From contig NC_134371.1 of the NCBI RefSeq assembly GCF_035582795.1, positions 50,447,001 through 50,511,000 on the forward strand: DNA of 64,000 nucleotides. The letters run 5' to 3'. This DNA is from Mycteria americana (lineage: Eukaryota; Chordata; Aves; Ciconiiformes; Ciconiidae). This document shows, in pieces, positions 48,001 to 60,308 of the stretch. Numbering within the stretch: the first letter of the stretch is position 1; every line of letters begins with the position of its first letter. The position numbers and the translations under genes were made by a program. Below the pieces are notes generated by a model. That model was not told the origin of the DNA, did no database searches, and saw nothing but the letters and a program-made list of their open reading frames with translations.

Positions 48001-49582
48001 GTCAAATTTAAATGGATAGACTGATATATTTTGGCCAATCCCTGATAGCAAATGACAAATCTGAGAGGGCTGTTTGGGTATTTGTGGTACACAACAAAAG
48101 CTCATCATGCTAGAAATCTTACCTGGAAGGCTGGACTAATGGGGGATAGTTTTGTCTTTTATCCAAGAGCAATTTTTTTTGCAAAAATTGCAAGCCTGCG
48201 TTTCACCCCGTTTATTTCAAAAAGTCAAGAGAGAACTTCCACCCTTAAAATACCAAAAAACCTGTAAATACCAGATGCTTTTTAATTTTAACCTAAATTT
48301 GTACAAGCTAATTTTAAGGTCAGATTTAGTAGTTTAGCAGTAAATAGGCAACTGACTTGCCAAATGTGAAATCCTCTCTTGTATTATAAAAACATTATTT
48401 GCATATAATAAATGAAATCAGACATTGCTACTTTCAATATACCATATTCAATAAGCTATTTGCAGGAAATTTCCATGCATTCTCACTGAATTGGATCTGT
48501 TTATTATTCTAATAAAAAAACCCCTCCCAAACTTTAATGCTTTTATGTCAAATGTAGGGCTTTGGGTATTTTTATGCCTTTCTCTTCCTCATTCCTAATC
48601 AAACTTCACATGTCCTTAGATTTTCCTCATTGAAATAATTGCTTAACTGTTTGTTTTCCATAAATTGTCACTTTTGCTGCAATATAATGTGATTAAAACA
48701 TTGGTTGCAGTGGATTCTGGAGCACATGTTGCCAAAGACTGTATGAATTTGGTGTAGTGTCTTTTAATGATGCCATGACAACAAGGGTTGCCATGATACT
48801 GATGAACAAAAAAGCTAGGACTAGCTATCTTGCGATTTTGAAAGCTTCAAGGACAATGTTTCTTGACATAGGAACAGGTAGGTAGCTTCGGATTCTGCAT
48901 CATAATACACGGTTGAAATGTGATGACTTCACTAGTGCCTTTGGCAGCTTCCAGCCTTGTTACAGAGTTTACAAGGATAAATTCTTCCAGAAATTTTTTG
49001 TGTTTTTGTTTTTAGGTGAATTAAAATGTTTCATTCCTTACATCTGCAGCATGTTTATATAGCCAAATAAAAGAAGAAATACGATAGCTAAGACTGCTGT
49101 TTTCTCATTACTCCTTAACTGTGGCCACCAGCAAATAAAATATCCACACCACTATTAAAGGAAAAAAAGTTTTGTTCATTTTGTATCTGTACAATCAATG
49201 AAAATCACATCTAGCCCATATGTTTATTGCCTTACAAAAGCTTCCTTGAGACTAGATAGACAGCAGTGACCTAGGTCAACTTTACTGTGGTCAAACTAAA
49301 GTGTAAAACATGCTTTCACTGTGTGTTTGGTTAGTTCTTGTTGTGTTTTGAGTGTGATAGTGAACTCTGTCAAATCAGACAAATATGGCAGGCTGTTAAT
49401 CACGTTAGAATGGGGCTGATGGGGGAGGAGGGCAAAAATAAAATGATGGGTTAATCTGGGACTGTTTCCCAAACTGCAGATGTAGGAACTGGGTGATTTC
49501 CACACAGTTCACTGTTGTATGATTGTTTTGCCTACTCTGTCATGCTCATGGACATTGATGAAGATGATAGTAACGTGACTTT

Positions 49583-49633
49583 AGTTTAAAGTTGTTTTAC
49601 TTTGGATCAGTTTAAAGTTGTTTACTTTGGATT
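49583..49633. repeat. Near-perfect 25-26 bp tandem duplication
   Basis: AGTTTAAAGTTGTTTTACTT and GGATC (49583-49608) are followed directly by AGTTTAAAGTTGTTTACTTT and GGATT (49609-49633). The second unit is one T shorter. It is a local duplication in intron 2. Confidence 0.92.
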
Positions 49634-52600
49634 CATTCCAATGCTGACTTTTTTCCCCCTGACCTAGGTGGCATAACTACTGATACGATGTAATCCTCCT
49701 GTGTAACATAATGGAAATGGGATGTAATTTACCTTAAGGCCAAAGATGAGGTTATTGGTAAATAAGAGTTGACAGTCTTTTAGCCAAGATGTTGGTCTTG
49801 GAGATTGAAATGTTGGTTACTCAAAATTATCTTCCAAGATCAAAAGCGATAAGGAGCTGACTGTTCAGGTTCCATAAGGTGAAACTTTAATAAAACATTC
49901 TGTATCCAGATATTCAGATATTGGGGAGATTGATTCCCAGTTTGTGTGCTTGTTCTCGCCACCACCCTGCAAGACTGTTCTGTCTGGCTTCTCCCTTTCT
50001 TCTGAAGGAGATTGGGATTTATGCAGATGTGAAGTGGTACTTAAAACCAGAACTGAGGCTCCTGTATTTCAGTGGAAGTAAAAGGGGAGCTGAAGTACAT
50101 CCTCCTCAGCTGATCCTAGGAAAGCAGCAGTTTACAAAGGGAGTTCTCAAAATGGGGACTAAACCTAGCAAGGGTGGTGGTTAGTTTCTGCCACTGGCTA
50201 TGGCTCAGTGGCTTTGTACACAATGGCATTTAAGTGTTCTCATCCAGTTGCATTTACTCATCTTCTTAAACTAGTGGTAACGTCTATAGAGTGAGTGAGT
50301 TAGTTCATGGTAGACACTTATCAAAGACAAGGCATTTAATTGTGTTTGTGAGGGTAGATGGAGAAACTATTTGTGAAAAAATACAAGTTACCTTGTTTAT
50401 AGTAAGATTTTTCACAACCAGTGACATAAGTTTATATATATTCCCCCCTATAGTAAAAAGAATGGTCTATGTATATAAACTTGTGGCTGTAGAGCGTATG
50501 CATGGCAGGTTGTTCCACACTGATAGTAACTTTCGCTCTGTGTAACATTCTTGAAAGCTATGGAATTCATGAAGTAAATAATCACATCTTTCTGCTTGTA
50601 AAAAGCCTCTTATGGAAAGCAGGACTTTATTAGATGGTGTGAACTAGAATATTTGCTTTGAAAGTCTCATATGTAATCTGACTTCAAGAATTTTTCATGG
50701 ATGTGTTACTTTTCAGTTGGTTTATCTAAATCAATACTCTATCTTTCCCTTTCATCAGTGTGACCAACTTCAGTTCTAAACAGACTTTTAGCCACAGCAA
50801 AACAATAGTTGTATTAGTGGTTCCCCTTCTTTTACGACTGGTGGAAAATGGGTAGTAGAGGGAGAGTCTGCTGGTGTTAGAAAGCATTAATGTTCTAGGT
50901 GGAGAAGCGGTAAGCAGAATGGTACATGCATCTTCTGTATGGGTCTGAACTGCAGTGTAGGATATGTGATGGCCATGGAGGGGAAAAAACTGTATGTTAG
51001 TCTGTATTTAACTTGTCCTGGCAAACATTTGTTGAAATAAACAGCTTCAGAAATGTTTGGGCCAACAATAAATCAGGTCGGACAAAAGAATACCAGCCAA
51101 CTGACACAGCAGTGCCTTTCCCGACTGTGTGTATTGTGACCAGCCCTGACTTGGCAGGGAGGGTGACTGGCGCTGACAAGCTTGATGAGCAAATTTTATT
51201 TTGTTTTGCATGAACAGAATCCATAGCTGTAAGGCCATTATTGCTTGCTAATATTTACTAAAAAAGGCTTCCTGTTGAGAGATACCTAAAATTAGAAAAT
51301 AGGTAGCTTACACTGTTTTTATATTAAAGATGGATGAGTGGTTATAAAATGTGGTTACCAAAACCATAGAGGAGTGGGATGCTAATCACAACAGTGTACT
51401 ACTGAGATGGCTTGGCTAACACTGACAGGCTTCCCAGCTGCTTTGTTATATCATTCTTCTGCATTAGGTTTGCCAGCTTTGAATACACGCTTTTTCACCC
51501 TGTTCTTCTTTCTCCACTTCTCCTACAGAGTATGCTTTTGTGTGGTCGCCTCTACATTTTGGAAGAGCTTCTTTTCAGCTAATGTAAATGACATTTTAAA
51601 TCCCAATGAAAGAAGATTTGCAGATAGGCTACGAAGCTCTCCCCAACCTTTCTTTTTTTCTTATCTCCCCAACCTATCTCCTCAACCTCTCCCCCTCCCC
51701 CTTCAGTTTTAAGAGCTCTGTTTTTTTTCTTTTGGGGGTTAGAGGGATGACTGATTCTTCAGGAGACCATGGTCATCTAAGCAAACAGCTGAACTCGCGT
51801 GCCTAGAGAGGCCCTTTGTGCTGCAGGATCACTGGCACTCGGAGTCCTCTGGTCCTGAGTACTAACTAGTCTTCTATGGTATTGCAATTCGTGTTATTAA
51901 CCTTGCAAGAGATTTCTAAACCTAATATAGCATCCATTGGTTGAGGAATTTCGTGCTTGACTTCATGTAGATAAATGAATGTGTACAGTGAGACAAGGGA
52001 CAGAAGAAAAACTGAAAGTAAATATTAATTTTTATGACTGCTTAAGTCAGATTGAATTGCTGCAAGAACTTGTTGGAGACACATTTCCTCATGCATTCTT
52101 TTCACTGTAAACAGTATTGGCTCTACCGTTGTTTTGGTCTCATAGCTGTTTTCGGACTCCTTAGTATTAAAACTGTGTTTCTGTTAATCTGGCATATTTA
52201 GATTGTTTTACTGCCCGAGGTTTATAAATCTGTCCTGAACAGGAAATCTCTGTTTTAGTGTCTGTTTGGTGAGTATCAGTAGCTGAATGCAGTGTAGTTG
52301 TGGTTCCTGATGGCTTCTGCCCCCACCCCTCCCTGAGCACCACTTGTGTCACAGCCCTTTTGTCTTCTGGAGGCATAGAAACAATGTTTCAGATATTTTG
52401 TAAACAAATAATACAGTGATGGAATACAAAGAAATCTCAGTTGGGTGTAGCCAGACCTTTGCTTTTGAGAGTACAAATAACTATCTCATGCTTGAATGCA
52501 TTATTTTAGTGATAGTGTTCTCCTGGATGGTATGATAAACATCTAATTCAACTCAGCAGTTGTTTTCAACTTGCATTTCCCTTTGAAGCTTACTGCTTCT

Positions 52601-53695
52601 GTTTCAGACTTGAGAGGCTTGTGTCCCTTAAGTTTTTTTTCTCTCTCTCCTCCCCCTCCCACTTCTTTTGCTTTTTTCCCCAACTCTGTTGGTCTGGTGA
52701 GATATTATCAAATCTTAATACTAAGAAACTGCATTTTGGGATCAATATGCTTTAATTAGTCTTCTGTATGGGTTTGGTTTTTTTCCTTGACCTAACCTGT
52801 AAGGAACATCAAGAGGCTGTTTTATCCTGTAATGACAAGCCTTTAGTTGTGGGTCACACTGAGCTCCCCAGAATAATTCATGCAGTATGTCACAGGCCTC
52901 TGCACTCCTTCCTGAGGACTCTCAAACTGGGAGCAATCTGTAGATTGGTTTGACTGCTTTCCTGCCTTGATTCCCCTCCCCTACTTGTTAGGGGTCCAAA
53001 AGTCTACCCACCATTTTGCCAAAAGGACCTGGTTATGGGGTATGTGCATTCGTATTCCTGATCGCTTGATTAGGAACTCTTTTCTTTCCAGCCACAAGTG
53101 GACATCTGTGCATCAGAAGACAGGGACACCTTCATCTTGGCTAGGCAAGAGATGCAGTTCTGGTCAAATGGTGCACTTGTGCAGACCATCTCTAGCCAGC
53201 TGACCACAATATTCATGCCCTTCATGTGAGGACTGCGTATATTCTGGTTAGACAGAGACCGCTGATGGGGAAGGTTTGTGGCATATAGCCTTCAAATGCC
53301 TCCATAAAAGCCTATCTGTCCCAGTCCTGCCAATATAAATCATTAGTCCCAGTGAGGCATTGTGGAATATTTTTCTGCCTCTGGAGGTTTGTAAGAAGAG
53401 ATGAGACACGATCTCCATAGACTACGTCCTCCTTAAGTATTTCAAAACTTAAGTCTACACACTAGATGTGTTTGTTAATGAACTAATTGGAATTACCTTT
53501 AACTATCTAAGATCCAATTTCGTCAAAATAACATTTTACTATAATTTTCAGATATATTTTCTATGTTGTATGATCCACTTTGGGTTTGTGGGCATCAGTA
53601 GAGCTCTGCTGTCTTTCCTTTTCCCCATTGCCTTTGCCTGGAGCTGCCTGGTACTCCCAACAGCATTTATTCTTGCATTGACGGAGTACAATTGA

Positions 53696-54700
53696 GGCTT
53701 TGATGGATTAAAGCCCGAAGGGACCATTAAAATTATCTGGTTTCATTTTGACAGCTATAGAATTTCTCCAACTGTTACAAGGTGGCAATGGCATGCTGGC
53801 TTAGACTAAAGCTGTGTCTAACTCAGTGTCTGAGCTCCAATGACTGCCAAAAGTGAATAGCTAGAGAAGAGTAAAAATGGTAAGTTGGACGTATATGTTA
53901 CTTCTCCCATCCTCTGAACCCTTTCTGCTTGGGGGAGTTCTTGAGCAGGTTACATTGTTTGTTTTAGTACAATGCTTAGTAGTTCAGTAGACTAAAGAGT
54001 GGAGTAGTTGAGTGAAAAGAAGGTGTGGAGGCAGGTTCAAAAGGAATTAAATGAATTCAAAGACAGGAGGTCTGTAAGCAGTTACTGAAGTGCACAGGAA
54101 CAACTGTGGTGCAGTAGTTGTGGGTGCTGGGGGACTGGACTGCAGAAAGCGGCCAGTCTTGTCTAATCTCCGAAGCAGCATCGCCCACCGCTGTGTAAGG
54201 CACAGGCTATCTGGACCCATGGCCTGACCTGGTAAGGTATCTATTGTCTCATTAGTAACCCACAGGGAAACTTAGAAGAGCTTGCCCAGTCTCTCCTTGT
54301 TTCCATGTAAACTACTTGTGTCAATGCTGTGTTTTGGCAAGAAATTCCACAAGTCTCTTACATGAAGAATCACCCTTTTCTGTTTTGAATCTGGCTCCTG
54401 CTTGCTCTGGTTAATCATCTGAAGTGTGTTATATTTAACTGAAAGACGTTGGTAAGTGGTTGATTCTACCCACCATTTTCATGCCTTTCATGATTTTCTA
54501 ATATTCTTTCATATTCCCTATAAATAATCTCTTATCCAAGGTCCCAGCTTCTGCCATTGTTGCTTGCACGGAAACTGCTTCAAGCCTGGATTGCTTTCCC
54601 CATTAAGTTCCAAACTCTGAGCTATAGTATGCTTTTAGATCAATGAGTGTTTGTGATAAACTACCTCTGCTACTAATGTGTATGTACTGAATCATAGCCA
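53696..54700 (-). repeat. Ancient CR1-like LINE relics, mainly minus orientation
   Basis: Several diverged pieces lie in series. CCCGAAGGGACCATTAAAAT with TATAGAATTTCTCC (about 53715-53770) resembles an antisense CR1-family 3' end. GGCTTAGACTAAAGC with CTAACTCAGTGTCTGAG and AGAGAAGAGTAA (about 53797-53875) resembles another 3' segment. AAGAAATTCCACAAG, TTTTCTGTTTTGAATCTGGC, CTTTCATGATTTTCTAATAT and AAGGTCCCAGCTTCT (54340-54550) follow the antisense order of a CR1 protein-coding end. A stretch at 54205-54240 (CTATCTGGACCCATGGCCTG, ACCTGGTAAGG) instead reads like a CR1 3' end in plus orientation, so the block is probably composite. The boundaries are approximate. Confidence 0.55.
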
Positions 54701-55828
54701 CATTTAGTACCAGCCTCTTGACATTTTTTGGCCTTTGCTGTGTTTGAGTCCTCAGTTAAAACCTGTTATGTATACATGTAAATGAAGATAAAGCCACGAC
54801 AATGTTTCTTTAATAAATTACATAGAGCTTTCTTAATTTACTGCTGTGTAAGATGGGTTTTCCTAGACTTCTGTGTGTCCTGTTACGGACAGAGCTTCCT
54901 ACTCCCCTCCAGCAGGAAAAAACACGCAAAGTGCCGGTGAATGGTAGATAAAGTTTTTGCCTTAGTCCACTTCCCGAGTCAAGGCTTTTCCTTTGACCAT
55001 GTATAAGCTACTCTGAGTTGAAAAAAATCTCCTGACACTTGACATCTAGGGAGATAAAGCCTGAAGCACAGTGGTCCTTAGAAGGCTTGCTTTTGCACTA
55101 GATACAATCGCATGTAATTTGTATGTAGTCCTCCCACCTACCCACCTGACAGTAGTGATATACTGTACTGGTGTGTCATGTTGTACTTCGTTGATTCCTT
55201 AGAAAAATTTAGGTGCCTCTAGCCTAAATATAATGTCTTGTAGCCAGAACAAAATGGCTCAGATTTGAAACTGTTCTCTGAGTAACACTGGATCAATTTG
55301 CACTGTACTGTAATTGTCTGTATTGACCTGTTTGTTATCATGGCCACAGACAACACAGAACTGCCATTCCTTTTTGCTCGGGGGGGAAGTGAGTCAGCTT
55401 GTATTAGATCCTCTTTTTCTTTTTCATAAGCTAGACTTTCCTGAATTTGAAAGCTTTTTACCACAACTTGCAACGCAGCACTCTAGTGCATGTGAAACTT
55501 TAATTCCGTGCACCAGCACCTCTTCTGTAACAGAACGGAAGAGCTTGTGGTTTAACCTGTGCCATGTATGCAACAAGAACTATTTTTTTTTTAAATAAGG
55601 CAGGGGCGGGATTTAGGGGTGCATAGCAAGAGGCATATACTGTAAAAACCATCACCCTATATGTGTGCTTGTTTGAGAATTTTTCTGATGGCCTAATTCC
55701 ACAAAATAATTTAGGTGTTCAACTTTATCAGGGGTGACATGCTTAAAGACAGACCTTTGTAGGTCTAGGTTTAATATATTAAAGATGCTTAAGATTTGAC
55801 TGACACTTCAGTTAAAAGCTAGCCAACA

Positions 55829-55920
55829 TTTGCCAAAAATCTTTTTTTAATTCTATGAATATACAGAAATGGTGTTGAATTTCTCAGGTGAAGAAATATC
55901 TAATAAGCAATCCAAATCTG
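55829..55920 (+). repeat. Upstream arm of a direct repeat flanking ARHGAP29 exon 3
   Basis: TTTGCCAAAAATCTTT starts the arm, TTAATTCTATGAAT follows and AGCAATCCAAATCTG ends it. All three motifs recur in the same order and orientation at 56759-56853. This arm ends about 350 bases before exon 3. The family is unknown. Confidence 0.85.
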
Positions 55921-56273
55921 CTTTTGTTGATACACTTTCGAATAGATGTAATTATCAAAATGGTGGTTGATGAAATGACATGAGAAAAATATGGTTTAAT
56001 TCAGAAACCTTAGGGTATTGGTAACTTTTTTTAAAGTATACTTGCTTGACTTTTTGGGAGAAATGAGTTTATACGTAAACGGCATACAACGTTGCAAGTA
56101 AACTGTTGGCAAGCCCTAGTATAAGTCTTTTTTTAACCATTTCTTTGTTCTAAGCAGGCCCAGCTTCCATATGGCCTAGACTTCAGTGCAGCTTAATACC
56201 ATCAAAGTGGTTTGTAATGTGATTGGGCATTAATTCACTGTTTTAATGTAGTTTCTCCTTTACTTTTTTTCAG

Positions 56274-56417
56274 AAAATCAAGATGGCCTGCATCAGGTAG
56301 TACACGAACGCCTGGGGGAGTTGCTACGTGTTTTAAAAGCAGTGATAAATAAACATCAGACTCTAAACTCAGTTGATATTCTTAGTGCTGCAGGAACAGT
56401 TATTGCAAAAGTAAAAG
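56274..56417 (+). CDS. ARHGAP29: ARHGAP29 second coding exon (exon 3)
   Basis: The exon is bounded by a strong acceptor (TTTACTTTTTTTCAG ending at 56273) and a donor (GTAAGG at 56418). It is 144 bases long and phase 1 at both ends. The junction codon G|AA gives Glu88, followed by NQDGLHQVVHERLGELLRVL and on through KHQTLNSVD to AAGTVIAKVK (residue 135). Human ARHGAP29 has RLEELLRVLKSIMNKHQNLN and SVD in the same place, which confirms the gene and the splicing with the previous exon. Between the two conserved blocks the bird peptide has about four extra residues. The segment AAGTVIAKVK is closer to what I recall of the paralogue ARHGAP45 than to human ARHGAP29. It is part of the conserved N-terminal region before the F-BAR coiled-coil. 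Confidence 0.92.
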
Positions 56418-56758
56418 GTAAGGAATTACTACCTTTCATATTCTTGGAAAACTGTAATTAGTGACTTGATTGACTCTGGCTTGGACTTATAGATAGGATT
56501 CTATGTATACAGAAGAAACAGGCTTTTTTTAAAGAGTAATAACTTAACACTTGTTTAAAAGTACCTTCTCTAAGTGAAAAGTGATATTATAAATAGCTTG
56601 TTCTCCTGTTGGTATAATAAAATTTTGCTTATAGGAAGCTAGCTGCAAACCTACACTGAATTCCAAAAGCACAAGCCTTTGATCTTGAACTTTTCTTTAC
56701 CTGTGTATCACAGAATAATATCACAGAATAATAAACCTCACGTTTATCCACTTAGAGA

Positions 56759-56853
56759 TTTGCCAAAAATCTTTGCTTAATTCTATGAATTTGTACGGAT
56801 GGTGGTGTATTTATATGAAGTGAATAAATACCTAAATGAGCAATCCAAATCTG
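56759..56853 (+). repeat. Downstream arm of a direct repeat flanking ARHGAP29 exon 3
   Basis: This arm matches 55829-55920 over its whole length, by eye at roughly three-quarters identity. It begins TTTGCCAAAAATCTTTGCTT and ends GAGCAATCCAAATCTG. It starts about 340 bases after exon 3. Just upstream, TATCACAGAATAATATCACA with GAATAAT (56707-56732) resembles the reversed octamer end of a CR1 element. Confidence 0.85.
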
Positions 56854-57889
56854 AATGGCCTAACACTTAAGTTATAAATTCCACAGACACATCATAAGCA
56901 TGGTAAAGGTGTCAACAGCAACAAAAAAAGCCTTGCAGATATATACGTTAATACTTTCTATTGCTGGCCTTTGCTGCTGCACTTCTCTGCGTGTCAGACA
57001 AACGCAAATGGTGAAGCACACAATTGCTCCAGCCCCATTAACCATAGCTGATTCTTCTCCGTGTAGCCTTTGACTGCAGCTCTCCCTACTGTGGAATAAG
57101 TCCAGTATATTACTGTGGAACCAGTACAGTTTCTTCCATGTGGCATGGAGAATACTTTGAGTAGGGTTAAATCTCCACCTCTTGCCAGTGTTAAATCATG
57201 TGGAACATCTTCCTTCAGAGACGCATGATTTAGTTTTTCTCCTTGTTCTAGGGTTTTTCCCCTTGTTTCCTAATTATCCTAAGTATGTCTGAACATACAC
57301 TGCTGATTCAGTAAAGTAGGAATATCAGTTAAAAAGGTAACGGGTTTAGCTGCCCGATTCCTATATCTTTGGATTCTTCCAAGCTTCTTATGGATTATTC
57401 CTGTTGATACATAGCTTTGCCAGTTTGTTTGATCTTGGCAGGTACTAGCAGCCCACTTTGCCTTTTCTTCCTGCTACATGTAGAGTTTCCTATAGATCTC
57501 TCCCTGGTATTTGAAATGATCAGAGGATTATAACTCTGCAACTTCTGAACTTGCTTTAGAGAATTGTACATAACAGTAGAAATGCAGAGGGTATCCCTGA
57601 GAGGTTGCTGTTTGTCTTGTTGATATCTTGTACACGTGTACAATGGTAATCAGATATTTATACATGAGAACAGGTTAAATGTTTAGTAAACATAATTCTA
57701 CATCCACCTTAGACAAGCTGTTTCCATGCTTAAGTGCTATGGCAAGATTACTATGTGTCTTCCACTCCCTCCTCATTTCAGTGGACACAGGACAATGTTC
57801 AACTGCTCTTTCTGTAATTTAAGAGACATTGAGGAGAACTTAAGGTATGCAAGTAAATCAAATTACGTCAACCTTTGCTAAATTATGTT

Positions 57890-58570
57890 TCCAAAAACTA
57901 TTGCAATAATATCTATCCTCTCTCGACTACATAGTTTATCAAGGTTGTTCTTGATATGCAATGCCCCAAATTGATCACTGTCTATACTGTCCAAGTTTAC
58001 CATTACAGAGTAAAGCAGTAGAATTACTTTCCTTGTCTCACATGGTAACATTGTTGATTGATTCCATAGTAATGTTGGCCGCCTTGTCAATTTTTGTGTT
58101 CAATTTAAAGTCCATGATAAGTCAAAGGTCACGTTCTGTAGTTCCAGTGCTGAACCAGTTTTTCAGATCTAGATTTATGTATTCTCCCTCCTCCCCTTCT
58201 GATTCTGAAGTGGAGAATTAAGCACTTTGTTGAATTACATAATCCATTCCTCCAGAGTACTTGCAGCCTTCTGAGTTTGATGCCATACATATTTTTTCCT
58301 CTTCTTGGTGCACACTGTTCCATTATACTGTTTCAATAGCACTGAACCCTGGGCAGATGCATTGGTGTTTCATACATTTTCTTATATGCATCTGTTTCTG
58401 CCTAGTTTGATGAGTAGCTTTTCTTTGAATAGTTATTTTAGGATTTGTTCATTTCGCTTGATAGTGAGCAGAAGAAATAACTTTAGTACTAAGCCTTTTT
58501 TTGGCAATGCAGATATTCACAAATACTTTTTAGCTTTTTTTCCCCTCAACAGATTTTAGTTCATGTAATT
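57890..58570 (-). repeat. Ancient CR1-like LINE relic, minus orientation
   Basis: Antisense CR1 motifs appear in the expected order. AATGTTGGCCGCCTTGTC comes first (about 58071), then GTCCATGATAAGTCAAAGGT (about 58110), AGTGCTGAACCAGTTTTTC, AAGCACTTTGTTGAATTACA and TCCAGAGTACTTGCAGCC, TTTGATGCCATACAT, and CAATAGCACTGAACCCTGGG (about 58333). This corresponds to the reverse-transcriptase-proximal part of the consensus I remember. The copy is too diverged for an open frame. Confidence 0.6.
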
Positions 58571-59025
58571 GATATGTTTGCACTTGAAATTAACTACTAA
58601 CATTTGCATTGTAGAGTTCACTCACTGTTAATATATTGAGTTTGAGGAGCTACAGTCATGGAGGGATTGCATTATTTTCTATATGGAAAGAAAAACTATT
58701 GTTAGGAAAGCACTGTGTATATTGTATAATTACAGAATTCTGTAATTAACTCCACTCTTTATTGTTGTAAGAATGCCACTTGAAACAAAAGCACTACAGT
58801 CATGTCCTCCAGTTTTCTGTCAAATGTGTTCAAGTGGGTCAAGTTGTAAGACTGTACTTTAGGTACATCTGAAAAGTCTATGTTCAGCCATAGCTCACTT
58901 GAACTATCTTAAATATGATCTTGTATGATGAGAAACCTCTCAAAGGAAAAAGGCATGAAAGGAGTTGATTTTGTTATGGTAACAGTCTTCATCCTTGAGC
59001 TGGAACTGAGCTCAAGTTCTGACTT

Positions 59026-59045
59026 CCCCCCCCCCCCCCCCCCCC
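59026..59045 (+). repeat. C20 homopolymer
   Basis: Twenty consecutive C residues in intron 3. The length is likely to vary between individuals and may be unreliable in an assembly. Confidence 0.9.
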
Positions 59046-60280
59046 TTGGTTATATTACTTTGAATAATTTTCTCATTGGCAGTGATTTGACAGTACTGAA
59101 AATGTAGCCCTGGGACTCCTGCTACAGGATCCAAAGTGCAGCAATGGTATGGTGCACAGTGCTGATCTGATACAAATGTGTTCTTCCAGCTTGAATAAAT
59201 AGATAAAAAGTGTTTTCTGATGGAATAAAAGATTATGGCATACAATTGCTGTTCATAGCATTCTCACTAATTTCTCATTGAGTTATTGCTGTATCATAAG
59301 CAGCATACGTTCTGGACCTAGAATGGAGAGGCTGGCATAAACTGTCTGGTTGTGTTTGCTTTAGCCAAAGAACAAACTCGCTCTGGCAAATTGTCGTTCC
59401 TGTGATCCAGCGCTGTGTGACCTGGCCTTGTGGAGTTCCCAAATTAATTGCAAGGAAAGGGAGCTCCGGATCACACTAAAGAAGGTGGTCTCGGTCAGTC
59501 CTACCTCAATATTTGTAGCCTTTGATACAAACAAGTACTTTCATATGAAGACTTTAGTAATGCCTATCAGTGTTTGCTCAGCCATGTATTGTATTCCTCA
59601 TGTGTCTGGAGATGGAAACGGAGTTACAGGGCTTCGGCTCTTTCTGACTGGTACTTCAGTCCTACTTCTCTGAGAACAGCAAAACCTTTGCTGTATGAAA
59701 ACGGCCTACCTCCCCCCAGCATAACCTGTGGTACATGTGAAGGCAGTTTGTCTTTAGCACCTCTCTGGTTTTTACAGCTGGTTTTTGTGTGAGGATCATA
59801 CTGCTCTGTGTTTGTATTCAAACTGAAGTGTATGACTGCTGGAACTGAGGAAGCTGAAGTAAAAATACAGCATGTTGTGGTGAATGGTAAGCATATCAGA
59901 CCTCAAGTTTGCTTACAGTGGCCTGTCGGTAACACATGCGTTCACAGGTTTTCAGCTGTGATTATTTCACTAGAAGTAATGTAACTTTTGAATAAACAGG
60001 AAGCTACAAGAATGTGAGGAGCTGGTAGGATAGAACCGGTATCCTTTTTCCTCTGTCTTCCCAGGCAATGTTAATGTGACATTATGAAAGAAGTTCTTCC
60101 GACTCATCTGTTTCTTGTCATTGGAGGACAGAACTATAAAAAGATGTGGAAGTACTCTGTATCTGTAGTCAGATTTATGACGAGGAAGAAGATTAACATG
60201 GCATGGAAAATTTCTGATGTTTATTTAGGAGAGGATGAAATAGAAACAAGCTGGGATTTACACATGATTTCTGCCCAGCC

Positions 60281-60308
60281 GCCCCCCTCCCCCCCTCCCC
60301 CCCCCCCA
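60281..60308 (+). repeat. C-rich low-complexity tract
   Basis: C runs interrupted by single T or G (GCCCCCCTCCCCCCCTCCCC and on to A at 60309) in intron 3. Confidence 0.85.

Larger units (their letters stand above)
34053..56273 (+). other. ARHGAP29: ARHGAP29 intron 2 (22 kb)
   Basis: This runs from the donor GTGTGTCAG to the acceptor CTTTACTTTTTTTCAG. It contains a cluster of unrecognised minus-strand frames (40206-42088), several T runs (for example 38822-38837 and 41338-41350), a G9 run near 39638, a C/A-rich tract (36515-36560), a 26-bp near-perfect tandem duplication (49583-49633), old CR1 relics (53700-54700), and one arm of a direct repeat (55829-55920). I see no further ARHGAP29 exon within it. 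Confidence 0.85.

Noticed and set aside
54155-54185. Short 5S rRNA-like stretch (GTCTAATCTCCGAAGC)
   Set aside because: The match to the 5S internal region is under 20 bases, and the rest of the 5S sequence does not follow. The flanks fit CR1 relics better.
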